Origin: Thalassococcus profundi
GTDB taxonomy: Bacteria; Pseudomonadota; Alphaproteobacteria; Rhodobacterales; Rhodobacteraceae
DNA: 64,000 bases
Assembly (NCBI RefSeq): GCF_003344785.1
Contig: NZ_QPMK01000008.1
Span: 75,440 to 139,439, forward strand
Reading direction: 5' to 3'
Both the position numbers and the translations under genes were made by a program. A model generated the notes under the pieces. It was not told the DNA's origin. It searched no databases and saw only the letters and a program-made list of their open reading frames with translations. Of the stretch, positions 33,738 to 42,022 are shown piece by piece; position 1 is the first letter of the stretch; each line of letters begins with the position of its first letter.

Positions 33738-34646
33738 TCAAATCCGGTGCATGACGAAATCCGGCACGATGCCGGACGTCTCGATTGCCTCGCCAACGTC
33801 AAGCCCCGACAGCGATCCGTCCGCGGTCACGAGCGCCGTAGCAAAGCCCATATGCGCGCCGCCGAGAATGTCCGTGTGCAGCGTGTCGCCGACCATCAGC
33901 ACCCGCGAGGGCTTACTGGCAAGGCGCGCGAGGGCAAGGTCGAAGATTCCGGGGAACGGCTTGCCGACGAACTCGGGCGTGACGCCGGCCTCATCGACGA
34001 GCCGATGCGCAAAATAGCCTGGCTCTTGCGTCAGACCGCCTTCGCGCGGCGCGACCAAGTCAGGGTTTCCGATGCAGACCGGGCGCGGGTGCGCACGCAA
34101 TGAAGCAGTTAGAAGCGCTTGCCGCGCCTCGGTCCAGCCGTCCGCTCCGATCAGCAGAAAGCCTTCGGCCCGGTCGTATTCCTCGCGGAAGTCCCCGAGA
34201 TAGACGATGTCGTGTGCAAGCAGTTCGTCGTCCCCGGGCTCTTGCGTGAGCATAACGCCCCAGCGGCGCGGCGGCGCCGTGGCCAGTTCCGCGAGCAGTG
34301 CCTCGCGGCTGGTCACAACCTCGGCAGGTGAGAAATCGAACCCGAGCTTTGCATAGCGGTGCATCATGCGCCGCTTGGGATAGCCGGCCGAGTTCGAGAC
34401 GACCATCAGCGGCTTGCCCTGTTCCCGAAGGTTCGCGATGCGCTTGGCCGCACCCGGAATCGGCGTCTCGCCCACGTTCAGCACGCCGTAGGCATCAAGC
34501 AGGATCAGGTCGAATTCGGCGGCGATCTCACCCAGGTTCCCGACTGCATGACATCTCTGCGGGAACCGCGCCTCGGGAAGGCGCGGGCGCACCCGTTGAT
34601 AAGCCTCGAAGGCGCGCGCCGGGTCGGTCGCGGTCAGGACGCTCAC
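33738..34646 (-). CDS. HAD-superfamily class IIA hydrolase
   Basis: The GTG start at 34646 overlaps the preceding permease stop (GTGA) and gives 302 residues. The motif I region is LILLDAYGVLNVG: the nucleophile Asp is present, and Tyr stands where many HAD phosphatases have the second Asp, as in the TIGR01459-like branch (DVWGV). Motif II VVSNSAGY, and the C-terminal GKPFPGIFDLAL and VGDTLHTDILGG supply the Lys and acidic residues. It is likely a small-molecule phosphatase. The 4-bp overlap ties it to the PhnD-C-E-E transporter, so the substrate is probably a phosphorylated compound linked to that import. Confidence 0.85.
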   Translation of the reverse strand: MSVLTATDPARAFEAYQRVRPRLPEARFPQRCHAVGNLGEIAAEFDLILLDAYGVLNVGETPIPGAAKRIANLREQGKPLMVVSNSAGYPKRRMMHRYAKLGFDFSPAEVVTSREALLAELATAPPRRWGVMLTQEPGDDELLAHDIVYLGDFREEYDRAEGFLLIGADGWTEARQALLTASLRAHPRPVCIGNPDLVAPREGGLTQEPGYFAHRLVDEAGVTPEFVGKPFPGIFDLALARLASKPSRVLMVGDTLHTDILGGAHMGFATALVTADGSLSGLDVGEAIETSGIVPDFVMHRI

Positions 34647-35452
34647 AGGATACGGCGCCGCAGGAAGGCCGAGACCACCTCTCCGAGGATGACAAGCACG
34701 AGGATGGCCAGCAGGACCGTCGCCGCCTCTGGCCAGTTGAACGTGTCGATCGCGCCCTGAAGGATGATGCCGATGCCGCCCGCGCCGACGAGGCCGAGCA
34801 CGGTCGACTCGCGCAGGTTGATGTCCCAGCGCAGGATCGCCACCGCCCAGAACGTCGGCATCACCTGCGGCACGATAGCGTAGGCGATGACCTTGAAGCG
34901 CGACGCACCGGTGGCTTCGAGCGCCTCGACGGGGCGCTTGTCGATCTCCTCGATCGCTTCGCCGAGCAATTTGCCGATGAAGCCGATCGAGCGGAACATG
35001 ATCGCGATGATGCCCGCGACGACGCCGGGGCCGAAGATCGCCACGAACAGTAGCGCCCAGATGATGGTGTTGACCGACCGCGAGGTCACGAGGATCAGCC
35101 GCCCGAGCCAGAGCGTTGCGCGGTTGGGCGTGGTGTTCTGCGCGGCGAGATAGGCGACGGGCAAAGACATCAGCACCGCGAAGGCGGTGGCGAAGGTCGC
35201 GATGTTCACCGTCTCCCACAGCACCCTAAGGATCGTGGCGAGGTTGGTGGCATCGGGCGGATACATCCGCTCGAACAGGTCGCCCATCTGGCTCGGCGCG
35301 TCCCAGACCCAGGCCCAGACTACCTCGATCGACGAGATCGACCAGGCGATTGCCAGCGCGCAGACCGCGAAGATCGCAAAGCGCTGCCATTTCTGCTTGG
35401 ACGAAAAGCGGCTCCAGTCCTCGCGCCCGAACTGTTCGGAAATGCTTGTCAT
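34643..35452 (-). CDS. phnE: Phosphonate-type ABC transporter permease (PhnE family), second
   Basis: The 269-residue protein has about six hydrophobic helices and the ABC permease contact loop EATGASRFKVIAYAIVPQ. The N-terminal ~45 residues are hydrophilic. It is the second of two unequal PhnE subunits; start and stop overlap neighbours by 4 bp on both sides. It forms the inner-membrane channel with the other PhnE. Ligand class: phosphonate, phosphite or another phosphorus oxyanion; not decidable from sequence. Confidence 0.9.
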   Translation of the reverse strand: MTSISEQFGREDWSRFSSKQKWQRFAIFAVCALAIAWSISSIEVVWAWVWDAPSQMGDLFERMYPPDATNLATILRVLWETVNIATFATAFAVLMSLPVAYLAAQNTTPNRATLWLGRLILVTSRSVNTIIWALLFVAIFGPGVVAGIIAIMFRSIGFIGKLLGEAIEEIDKRPVEALEATGASRFKVIAYAIVPQVMPTFWAVAILRWDINLRESTVLGLVGAGGIGIILQGAIDTFNWPEAATVLLAILVLVILGEVVSAFLRRRIL

Positions 35453-36243
35453 CCGATGCGCTTCCTGATCATGCCGCTGATACCTTCCGAGATGAGGATC
35501 ACGCCCACGATCACGATGGTGATGGCGAGGGCGAAGTCGTAGTCATAGCGCCCGAAGGCGTTGGCGAGGGTGGCGCCGATGCCGCCTGCACCGACGATGC
35601 CGACGACCGCCGAGGCGCGCAGGTTGCTGTCGAGCTGGTAGATCGTCAGGCCAATTTGGCGCGGCATGATCTGCGGGAAGATCGCGTAGAAGATGGTCGA
35701 AAAAAATGGTGCCCCGGCGGCCTTCATGGCCTCGACCTGGCCGAAGTCGATCTCCTCGATCCGCTCGGCCAGCATCTTGGCGACGAAGCCGATGGAATAG
35801 ACCACCAGTGTCAGCACGCCCGCGAACGGGCCGAATCCAACGGCCTTCACGAAGATGATCGCGACGATCACCGGATGGAAGCTGCGCGCAACGATGATGA
35901 TGAAGCGCCCAAGATAGTAAATTGGCAACGGAGCCACGTTGCGTGCGGCCATGAAGGCGATGGGAATCGACAGGAGCACCCCGCCGGTGGTGGCGAGTAT
36001 GGCGATCTTGAGGCTCTCGAGAAAGCCGTCGATCAGGAGGCCGCTGCGCTCGAAGCTCGGTGGGAAAGCCCCGCCGAAGATGCGCCCCGCGCGGCCGAAC
36101 CCGTCCGCGACGCGGGCCCAGTCGATGGGCATGGTCGCACCGACCCAGAGGAAGTAGCCGAGCGCGCCGAGATACACCGCCCAGCGGATCGCGGGGTTCG
36201 CGATGAAAGGTGGCTTTTTCCAGGTGTCGCGCGCCTCGCTCAT
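35449..36243 (-). CDS. phnE: Phosphonate-type ABC transporter permease (PhnE family), first
   Basis: The 264-residue permease contains the contact loop EAMKAAGAPFFSTIFYAIFPQ-type sequence and about six helices. It starts 4 bp inside the ATPase gene and ends 4 bp inside the next permease gene. Paired PhnE proteins are usual in alphaproteobacterial phosphonate and phosphite importers. It functions with PhnC and PhnD below. Confidence 0.9.
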   Translation of the reverse strand: MSEARDTWKKPPFIANPAIRWAVYLGALGYFLWVGATMPIDWARVADGFGRAGRIFGGAFPPSFERSGLLIDGFLESLKIAILATTGGVLLSIPIAFMAARNVAPLPIYYLGRFIIIVARSFHPVIVAIIFVKAVGFGPFAGVLTLVVYSIGFVAKMLAERIEEIDFGQVEAMKAAGAPFFSTIFYAIFPQIMPRQIGLTIYQLDSNLRASAVVGIVGAGGIGATLANAFGRYDYDFALAITIVIVGVILISEGISGMIRKRIG

Positions 36244-37016
36244 GACGCCGCCTTCAGGTCTTCGCTGCGGTCGGCATGCGGGCTGCCGGAATAGATACTG
36301 TCCATCGCTTCCTGGTCGAGGCTGGCAGGTTTGTCGTCGAAGATGATCCGGCCGTAACGCATACCGACGATCCGGTCGGTGTATTCCTTGGCCTCGGTCA
36401 CGTTATGGATGTTGATGAGTACCGGCAGCTTCAGCTCTCCGGCGAGGTCACGCAGCAGTCCCATGATCTGCTCGGAGGTCTTGGGGTCGAGCGAAGCGGT
36501 CGGCTCGTCGGCCAGCAGGATCTCGGGATCCTGCATCAGCGCGCGCACGACGCCCACCCGCTGGCGCTCGCCGCCCGAGAGTTGGTCTGCGCGGGTATTG
36601 GCGTATTGGGCGATGCCCACCCGCTCCATCAACTCGTAGGCGCGGCGGATGTCCTCTTTTGGATAACGCCGCATGATCGCCGCCCAGGTCGAGATGTAAC
36701 CGAGCCGCCCGGACTGGACGTTCTCCATCACCGTGAGGCGGTCGACGAGGTTGAAACCCTGAAAGACCATGCCGATCTTGCGCCGCGCCGCGCGGAGGTT
36801 CCCGCCACGCAGCTTCGTCAGTTCGGTGCCGTTGAGCTCGATCGAACCCGAGGTGGGCTCCACCAGCCGATTGATGCAGCGCAAGAGAGTCGACTTGCCC
36901 GCACCAGACGAGCCGATGATGGACACGACGCTTTCGCCCTCGATGGTCAGGTCGAGGTTCTTCAGGACCGGGTCGCCGCTGCCGTAGCGTTTGACGAGGT
37001 CGGTTATCTTCAGCAT
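36240..37016 (-). CDS. phnC: Phosphonate-type ABC transporter ATP-binding protein (PhnC family)
   Basis: The 258-residue protein has Walker A GSSGAGKST, the signature LSGGERQRV and Walker B ILLADEPTASLD. The PhnC-type insert KIGMVFQGFNLVDRLTV is visible. It energises the two PhnE subunits. It is separated from the binding-protein gene by 54 bp that contain a strong hairpin, and overlaps the next permease gene by 4 bp. Confidence 0.93.
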   Translation of the reverse strand: MLKITDLVKRYGSGDPVLKNLDLTIEGESVVSIIGSSGAGKSTLLRCINRLVEPTSGSIELNGTELTKLRGGNLRAARRKIGMVFQGFNLVDRLTVMENVQSGRLGYISTWAAIMRRYPKEDIRRAYELMERVGIAQYANTRADQLSGGERQRVGVVRALMQDPEILLADEPTASLDPKTSEQIMGLLRDLAGELKLPVLINIHNVTEAKEYTDRIVGMRYGRIIFDDKPASLDQEAMDSIYSGSPHADRSEDLKAAS

Positions 37017-37032
37017 GGGATGCTCCGTTGTC

Positions 37033-37058
37033 GGACCGGCGCACGACTGCGCCGGTCC
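37033..37058 (-). promoter_or_regulatory. GC-rich hairpin after the phosphonate binding-protein gene
   Basis: GGACCGGCGCA and TGCGCCGGTCC make a perfect 11-bp stem with a 4-base loop, in the 54-bp gap after the phnD-type stop. It parallels the elements at 7643, 19605 and 28901 and likely sets the ratio of binding protein to membrane parts. Confidence 0.6.
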
Positions 37059-37070
37059 GGTAAGTGCGAG

Positions 37071-38054
37071 TTATTCCGCCGCGAGGCCCTCGGGGGTGTA
37101 TTCGACGCCGTTCGCGCTCTGGATCTGACGGATCACCGCCCACTGGTCCTCGTAGGTGATAGGCACGAACTTGGACACGCCAGCGAACTCCTCACCTAGT
37201 GCTGTGCCTTCGAAATCGAAGCTGAAGAACGCCTCTTCGATGCTCTCCTTCAGCTCGGGCGCGAGGTTGTGCGCATAGGCGTAGGAGGTCGTCGGGAAGG
37301 GCTCGCTTTCCCAGACGATACGGACCTCCTCGGGATCGTAGAGGCCGCGATCGGCCATCCGCTCGACCACTTCCGAGGCAACCGGCGCAGCATCGTAGTC
37401 GCCTGCGACGACGCCCAGCATCGACTGGTCATGGCTGCCCGAGTAGTTAACCTCGTAATCCTCGTCCGGCACGACGCCGAGGTCGGGGAAGAGCGCGCGC
37501 GGCGCCTGGTTTCCCGAGTTCGAGGTAGGCGAAGTGTGCGCGACACGCTTGCCGGCCAGATCCGGCATTTCCTGAATGTCGCTGTCGGCTTGAGTGTAGA
37601 CTTGGAGCGTATAGCCGAAGCGCCCGTCATCGGCTCCCATGATCGCAAAGGGTACAGCTCCTGCGAGGTTCACCGCGAACGGCGTGGGGCCGGTCGAGAA
37701 GCCTGCGATGTGCAGGCGGCCAGAGCGCATGGCCTCAACCTCGGCCGAGTTGGACTGGACCGCGAAGAACTGAACGTCCTTGCCGGTCGACTCCTCCAGA
37801 TGTTCGATGAACGGCGTCCAGATGTCTTCGTAGATCGCCGGGTCTTCGACGGGTGTGTAAGCGAAGACCAGCGTATCGGGATTGCGAAGCTGGCTTTCAT
37901 CTTCCGGCGCGTCGGCGACGAGGTCGCCGTTCGCATCGCAATATTGCTCGTCGAGTTGACCGCGGTTCTCGCAGCTGTCTTGCGCGAAAGCGGTCGACGC
38001 CGTAAGCGCCAGCGCGGCAAGCGCCGTCGTTCCGAAGATCGTGTCCTTGGGCAT
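37071..38054 (-). CDS. phnD: Phosphonate-type ABC transporter substrate-binding protein (PhnD family)
   Basis: The 327-residue protein has a signal peptide ending near AFAQ (about residue 24), then cysteines in DSCENRGQLDEQYCDANG that likely form a disulfide. The ligand-binding region HTSPTSNSGNQAPRALF contains the Ser/Thr cluster that binds phosphorus oxyanions in PhnD/PtxB proteins, and YSGSHDQSMLGVVAGDYDA follows. GGGAGGA precedes the ATG. It is the first gene of the phn-type operon and divergent from a DeoR gene. The ligand may be a phosphonate, phosphite or a phosphodiester. Confidence 0.9.
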   Translation of the reverse strand: MPKDTIFGTTALAALALTASTAFAQDSCENRGQLDEQYCDANGDLVADAPEDESQLRNPDTLVFAYTPVEDPAIYEDIWTPFIEHLEESTGKDVQFFAVQSNSAEVEAMRSGRLHIAGFSTGPTPFAVNLAGAVPFAIMGADDGRFGYTLQVYTQADSDIQEMPDLAGKRVAHTSPTSNSGNQAPRALFPDLGVVPDEDYEVNYSGSHDQSMLGVVAGDYDAAPVASEVVERMADRGLYDPEEVRIVWESEPFPTTSYAYAHNLAPELKESIEEAFFSFDFEGTALGEEFAGVSKFVPITYEDQWAVIRQIQSANGVEYTPEGLAAE

Positions 38055-38096
38055 GTCAGTAATCCTCCCGTTTCAGTCGGTGTGTCGCCTCCACGA

Positions 38097-38115
38097 CACA
38101 TTATGTGGATGACAG
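38097..38115. promoter_or_regulatory. Candidate control sites between phnD and the DeoR-type gene
   Basis: A perfect palindrome CACATTATGTG (38097-38107) overlaps the start of a single Pho-box-like half-site, CTGTCAT on the minus strand (38109-38115). A second half-site 11 bp on is poor, so PhoB control is only possible. The whole region to 38190 is markedly AT-rich compared with its surroundings, as expected for a divergent promoter. Confidence 0.35.
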
Positions 38116-38206
38116 CATCGAAAATTGGGATATGCAACATACTTCATTCCAAATTCTGCGATTTTTGCTTATTCACCATGATGAAAATTGGCGTAGAGCA
38201 AGTTCC

Positions 38207-39040
38207 GTGATCGAAGCCCTGGAACCGAGACGACTGAAAAAGGTAGAGCGGCGAGAGCAGATTCTGCTCGAGCTCAGGCTCAAGCCGCATGTTCGCGTCA
38301 GCGAGCTTGCAAGCCTGTTCGGCGTCACGACCGAGACGGTTCGTCGCGACATGGAAGAGATGAGCGAGGCCGGCCTGCTCAACCGAGCGCATGGCGGTGC
38401 TTCAGCGGCTGCACCCGGCATCCACCGCGACATGGACGAGCGCCGCCTTGAACGTGTCGCGGAGCGCGAGAGGCTGGGGCGTTTCGCGGCCAGCCTCGTC
38501 TCGGATGGCGAGACGGTCATGATCGACGCCGGGACAACGACGATGGAGTTTGCCCGTTCCCTTGCGTTCGCGGAACGACGCGTGACGGCTATCACGAACT
38601 CGCTTCAGGTGGCGATGGTCCTTGGTCAGAGCCAGGCCGCACAAGTGCGCCTCGCACCAGGCAAATACATGCAGCAGGAAGCTGCCGTGATTGGCACGGA
38701 AACCTGTGATTATCTTTCGGGCTTCAACGTAGACGCCTGCTTTCTGGGGGCCGCGGGTCTGAGCGAGGCCGGTGTGACCGAAGCGGTCGAGGGGTTTGAC
38801 GCCATCAAGCGAACGATGCTGCGCCAATCCGCGGCCCGACGCTTTCTGATCGACAGCAGCAAGTTCGGTCGCACGTATCTGTTCCGCATCGCCACGTGCG
38901 ACGAGATCGGAACTTTGGTGACCGACGCTTTGCCTGAAGGCCCACTGGGAACTGCGATACGCGACACTTCAACAGAGATTCTCGTGGCTTCGGCTGGCCC
39001 GGTCTGCGTCGGAACGAAAAGGGCGCCGGCACCGCGTTGA
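38207..39040 (+). CDS. DeoR/GlpR-family transcriptional regulator
   Basis: The GTG at 38207 gives 277 residues; the frame is open to 38105 but that part lies in the AT-rich promoter region. The DeoR helix-turn-helix is near the N-terminus (VSELASLFGVTTETVRRDM), followed by GLLNRAHGGA, the family hallmark, and a sugar-phosphate-binding DeoRC domain (DAGTTTMEFA; FLGAAGLSEAGVTE; SSKFGR). It is divergent from the PhnD-type operon. The effector is likely a phosphorylated sugar or glycerol phosphate, which fits the phosphodiesterase remnant and HAD hydrolase nearby. Confidence 0.88.
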   Translation: MIEALEPRRLKKVERREQILLELRLKPHVRVSELASLFGVTTETVRRDMEEMSEAGLLNRAHGGASAAAPGIHRDMDERRLERVAERERLGRFAASLVSDGETVMIDAGTTTMEFARSLAFAERRVTAITNSLQVAMVLGQSQAAQVRLAPGKYMQQEAAVIGTETCDYLSGFNVDACFLGAAGLSEAGVTEAVEGFDAIKRTMLRQSAARRFLIDSSKFGRTYLFRIATCDEIGTLVTDALPEGPLGTAIRDTSTEILVASAGPVCVGTKRAPAPR

Positions 39041-39047
39041 AGTCCAA

Positions 39048-39566
39048 ATGTGGAAGATGATAAGCGCTGTCCGGATGCAGAGAATGACGATGCTTAATAC
39101 GATATGGTCCCAGTTCATAAAGCCGATCCTGAGACGGCCGTCGCGGTATCAGGTCGCCGCCCTGTGCTTTCGCCGCGTGCGGGGTGAGTTTGAGCTTCTG
39201 CTCATTACCTCGCTTGAGACGCGCCGCTGGGTCCTTCCGAAAGGCTGGCCCAAGACCGGCTTCGATGCGGGCGGCGTCGCGCTAGAGGAGGCATGGGAAG
39301 AGGCTGGCGTGAAGCCTCGTGGAGGCAAGCCGATGAAGATCGGTCGGTATCGCTATGACAAGCGTCTTCGAGGCGGCATACCGGTGCCAACCGACGTCGA
39401 CGTTTATGCGATCGAGACCGAACTTCTTTACGACGTTTACCCCGAAGCCGGTCGGCGTGAGCGCTGTTGGATGACGCCGCGCGACGCTGCGGCTGCCGTC
39501 GACGAGCCGGAACTGCAACGTCTCGTGTCAAATGTCGATAATCTGCTTGTCCTTTCAACTCGATGA
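39048..39566 (+). CDS. Nudix hydrolase
   Basis: The 172-residue protein carries the Nudix helix as GWPKTGFDAGG followed by ALEEAWEEAGV (about residues 67-89). It resembles the diphosphoinositol-polyphosphate/ApnA branch, where the Arg of REUXEE is commonly replaced; the metal-binding EExxEEAG is intact. A later ATG at 39090 is an alternative start. It begins 8 bp after the DeoR gene and precedes a Pit transporter gene by 28 bp, so it shares their transcription unit. The substrate is a nucleoside- or inositol-type diphosphate by family. Confidence 0.85.
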   Translation: MWKMISAVRMQRMTMLNTIWSQFIKPILRRPSRYQVAALCFRRVRGEFELLLITSLETRRWVLPKGWPKTGFDAGGVALEEAWEEAGVKPRGGKPMKIGRYRYDKRLRGGIPVPTDVDVYAIETELLYDVYPEAGRRERCWMTPRDAAAAVDEPELQRLVSNVDNLLVLSTR

Positions 39567-39593
39567 GTTCTGTACCCTACGAAGAGATAGAAT

Positions 39594-41075
39594 ATGAGCG
39601 AGCAGGATAGATCCTACAGCTGGCAGACGCTCGACCGGGACCTCAACCGGCTGTCGCGGCTCGAGGTGGCAACCATGTATGCCGCACGGCCACTCATTGG
39701 GGTCGGACTATCGCTTCTTTTCGTTGGCGTCGCTGCAATCGCTGCCGGACTGATCGTCGGCCAGACGCCGGGCGCGCTTTTCGTGGTAGTGGCGGCGGCG
39801 TTCGGTGCCTACATGGCACTGAACATCGGCGCCAATGACGTCGCCAACAACATGGGCCCGGCCGTCGGTGCGCGGGCCCTTTCAATGGCCGGCGCCATTG
39901 CCATCGCAGCCGTGTGTGAAAGCGCGGGGGCGCTTCTCGCCGGTGGCGACGTGGTGGACACGATTTCCAAGGGGATCGTTGCGCCCGAAAGTCTTGCCGA
40001 TGGACAGGTGTTCGTCACCGCGATGATGGCGGCGCTGCTTTCTGCCGCGCTTTGGGTAAATCTCGCCACCTTCATCGGCGCGCCGGTCTCGACCACTCAT
40101 TCCGTCGTCGGAGGGGTCATGGGGGCTGGGATCACCGCTGCGGGTCTCGGCGCAGTCAGCTGGACGACGATGAGCGCGATCGCGGCAAGCTGGGTGATCT
40201 CGCCCGCGCTCGGCGGCGTTATTGCCGCAGCGATGCTCGCCTTCATCAAGTGGAGAGTCATCTATGTCGAGGACAAGATCGCCGCGGCCCGGGTTTGGGT
40301 GCCGGTCCTCATCGGTCTCATGGCCGCCGCCTTCGCAAGCTATCTCGCGCTGAAGGGCCTGAAACGCGTCATGTCGATCGACCTCCCGACCGCCCTGTTG
40401 ATCGGAGCCGCAATCGGCGCGCTCTGCACGCTCGTGGCAGTTCCGCTGATCCGCCACCAGGCACAGGGGCTCGAGAACCGTAACCGCTCTCTGAAGGTGC
40501 TGTTCCGCATGCCACTCGTCATATCGGCAGCGCTATTGTCCTTCGCACATGGTGCAAACGACGTTGCCAACGCGGTCGGTCCGCTCGCTGCCATCGTTTA
40601 TGCGCAGGAAACCGGAGGCTCAGCCGCCGAAGTCACGATCCCCGTCTGGGTGATGCTGATCGGAGCGATCGGTATCTCGGTGGGCTTGATGTTGTTCGGA
40701 CCGAAGCTGATCCGGATGGTCGGCAATCAGATCACCAAGCTGAACCCGATGCGTGCCTATTGCGTCGCGCTATCGGCCGCCGTCACCGTAATCGCGGCCT
40801 CGTGGCTCGGTCTTCCCGTCAGCTCGACACATATCGCCGTCGGCGGGGTCTTCGGCGTAGGGTTCTTCCGCGAATGGCACGCGGAACGGCGGGCGCGTAT
40901 GATCCAGCAAGCGCGCCCGCCGGCGCAACGCGTTCCGAGCGAAGAGCGCCGCCGCCGCAAGCTGGTCCGACGCTCGCACTTTCTTACGATTGCGGCAGCT
41001 TGGCTCGTTACCGTTCCGGCGGCAGCGGGGCTTTCGGCGTTGTGCTACCTGGCTCTGTCGTTCTTTCCCGCCTGA
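39594..41075 (+). CDS. pit: Inorganic phosphate transporter (Pit family)
   Basis: The 493-residue polytopic protein contains the duplicated Pit/PiT signature: GANDVANNMGPAVG (near residue 81) and GANDVANAVGPLAAI (near residue 319). Each half has about five to six helices with a central hydrophilic loop. The family performs low-affinity proton- or sodium-coupled phosphate uptake. It lies in the phosphorus section after DeoR and Nudix genes. The C-terminal part has an Arg-rich cytoplasmic loop before one last helix. Nothing suggests damage. Confidence 0.92.
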   Translation: MSEQDRSYSWQTLDRDLNRLSRLEVATMYAARPLIGVGLSLLFVGVAAIAAGLIVGQTPGALFVVVAAAFGAYMALNIGANDVANNMGPAVGARALSMAGAIAIAAVCESAGALLAGGDVVDTISKGIVAPESLADGQVFVTAMMAALLSAALWVNLATFIGAPVSTTHSVVGGVMGAGITAAGLGAVSWTTMSAIAASWVISPALGGVIAAAMLAFIKWRVIYVEDKIAAARVWVPVLIGLMAAAFASYLALKGLKRVMSIDLPTALLIGAAIGALCTLVAVPLIRHQAQGLENRNRSLKVLFRMPLVISAALLSFAHGANDVANAVGPLAAIVYAQETGGSAAEVTIPVWVMLIGAIGISVGLMLFGPKLIRMVGNQITKLNPMRAYCVALSAAVTVIAASWLGLPVSSTHIAVGGVFGVGFFREWHAERRARMIQQARPPAQRVPSEERRRRKLVRRSHFLTIAAAWLVTVPAAAGLSALCYLALSFFPA

Positions 41076-41283
41076 CACTCACATCGTCACGCTCGAAATG
41101 GCGCACTCGGGGACGTCCAGATCACCCTCTGACCGAAACTGTCCGTGGTCGCGGGGAAGGCTGAGGAGATGCGCGACTGGCAAGTAGGTCTGTGTAGCTA
41201 GAGTTCATACCGCCCGACCCAACGGCCTGTGGAAATATCTGAAACGGTAATTCCTCGACACCGACGCGGCGATACGTACGATC

Positions 41284-41802
41284 TCATTCCCGTTGCCAGA
41301 TCGCTCGGCAGCGGGCGCTGGAGAAATGGCGCAGAAGGGCGATCAGGAGCGGATTGCGCGCCACTTGCGCGATCGGCTGGTGAAAAGCGTCATCCGCACG
41401 CTCGCAAGCCGCGCGGTAGCGTGCCGCCCGTCCCTCGGCGACGCGCCGGCGCAAGAGGTCGATGTCGCCCGGCATGCGCCGCATCGCGGCCGCCGCCGCG
41501 ACCTGCGGTTCGAGCAATCGCCGCGCGTCCATCAGATCGGCGGGAGAGGTCGCCTCCAGTAGCGGCGTGTCCTTTACCGGGCGGCCCAGAGGGGCCCGCC
41601 CCCGGAGCGTTCCCTGACCGACATGCCGCCAGATCTCTCCTTCGGCCTCGGGCGCGGCCAATACTGCGCGAAGGGTTTCCCGGCTGCACCTGACGAGATC
41701 TTTCAGCACGCGCTCCGGCGGCAGGCGATCTCCCGCGGCAGGCGCACACTCCTCGAGAACGCGCCACAGTCGATCCCGCGCCACCTGTTTGTCCATTCGC
41801 AT
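41284..41802 (-). CDS. GntR/FCD-family regulator, C-terminally truncated
   Basis: The 172-residue protein has a winged helix near residues 5-70 (RLPPERVLKDLVRCSRETLRAVL) and the first half of an FCD domain (LMDARRLLEPQVAAAAAM; DDAFHQPIAQ; NPLLIALLRHF). Full-length relatives have about 220-240 residues; the last helices, with the metal-binding His, are missing, and unrelated sequence follows the stop. It may be inactive. No partner operon is adjacent on the divergent side apart from the HPP gene. The flanking 208-bp gap (41076-41283) shows nothing. Confidence 0.65.
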   Translation of the reverse strand: MRMDKQVARDRLWRVLEECAPAAGDRLPPERVLKDLVRCSRETLRAVLAAPEAEGEIWRHVGQGTLRGRAPLGRPVKDTPLLEATSPADLMDARRLLEPQVAAAAAMRRMPGDIDLLRRRVAEGRAARYRAACERADDAFHQPIAQVARNPLLIALLRHFSSARCRAIWQRE

Positions 41803-42022
41803 GCTGCTCTCCAGGGCACGCCGAATTACGGACCTCGCTCTCGCAAAGGCAAGGAGTAGGATGTTTCCGTGTCGGCGCGTTCAGCGAAATCCTGACCTTG
41901 GCCGTGGGGCGAGTCCGGGACCCGTGTCCTTTTTTCGAGTATGGCCGTTCACTTTCCGCCACTCAATAAGGCATGCTCCGGAAAATTCGCGTAATACTTC
42001 GGCGCCTTAGGAGTCCTCCCAC

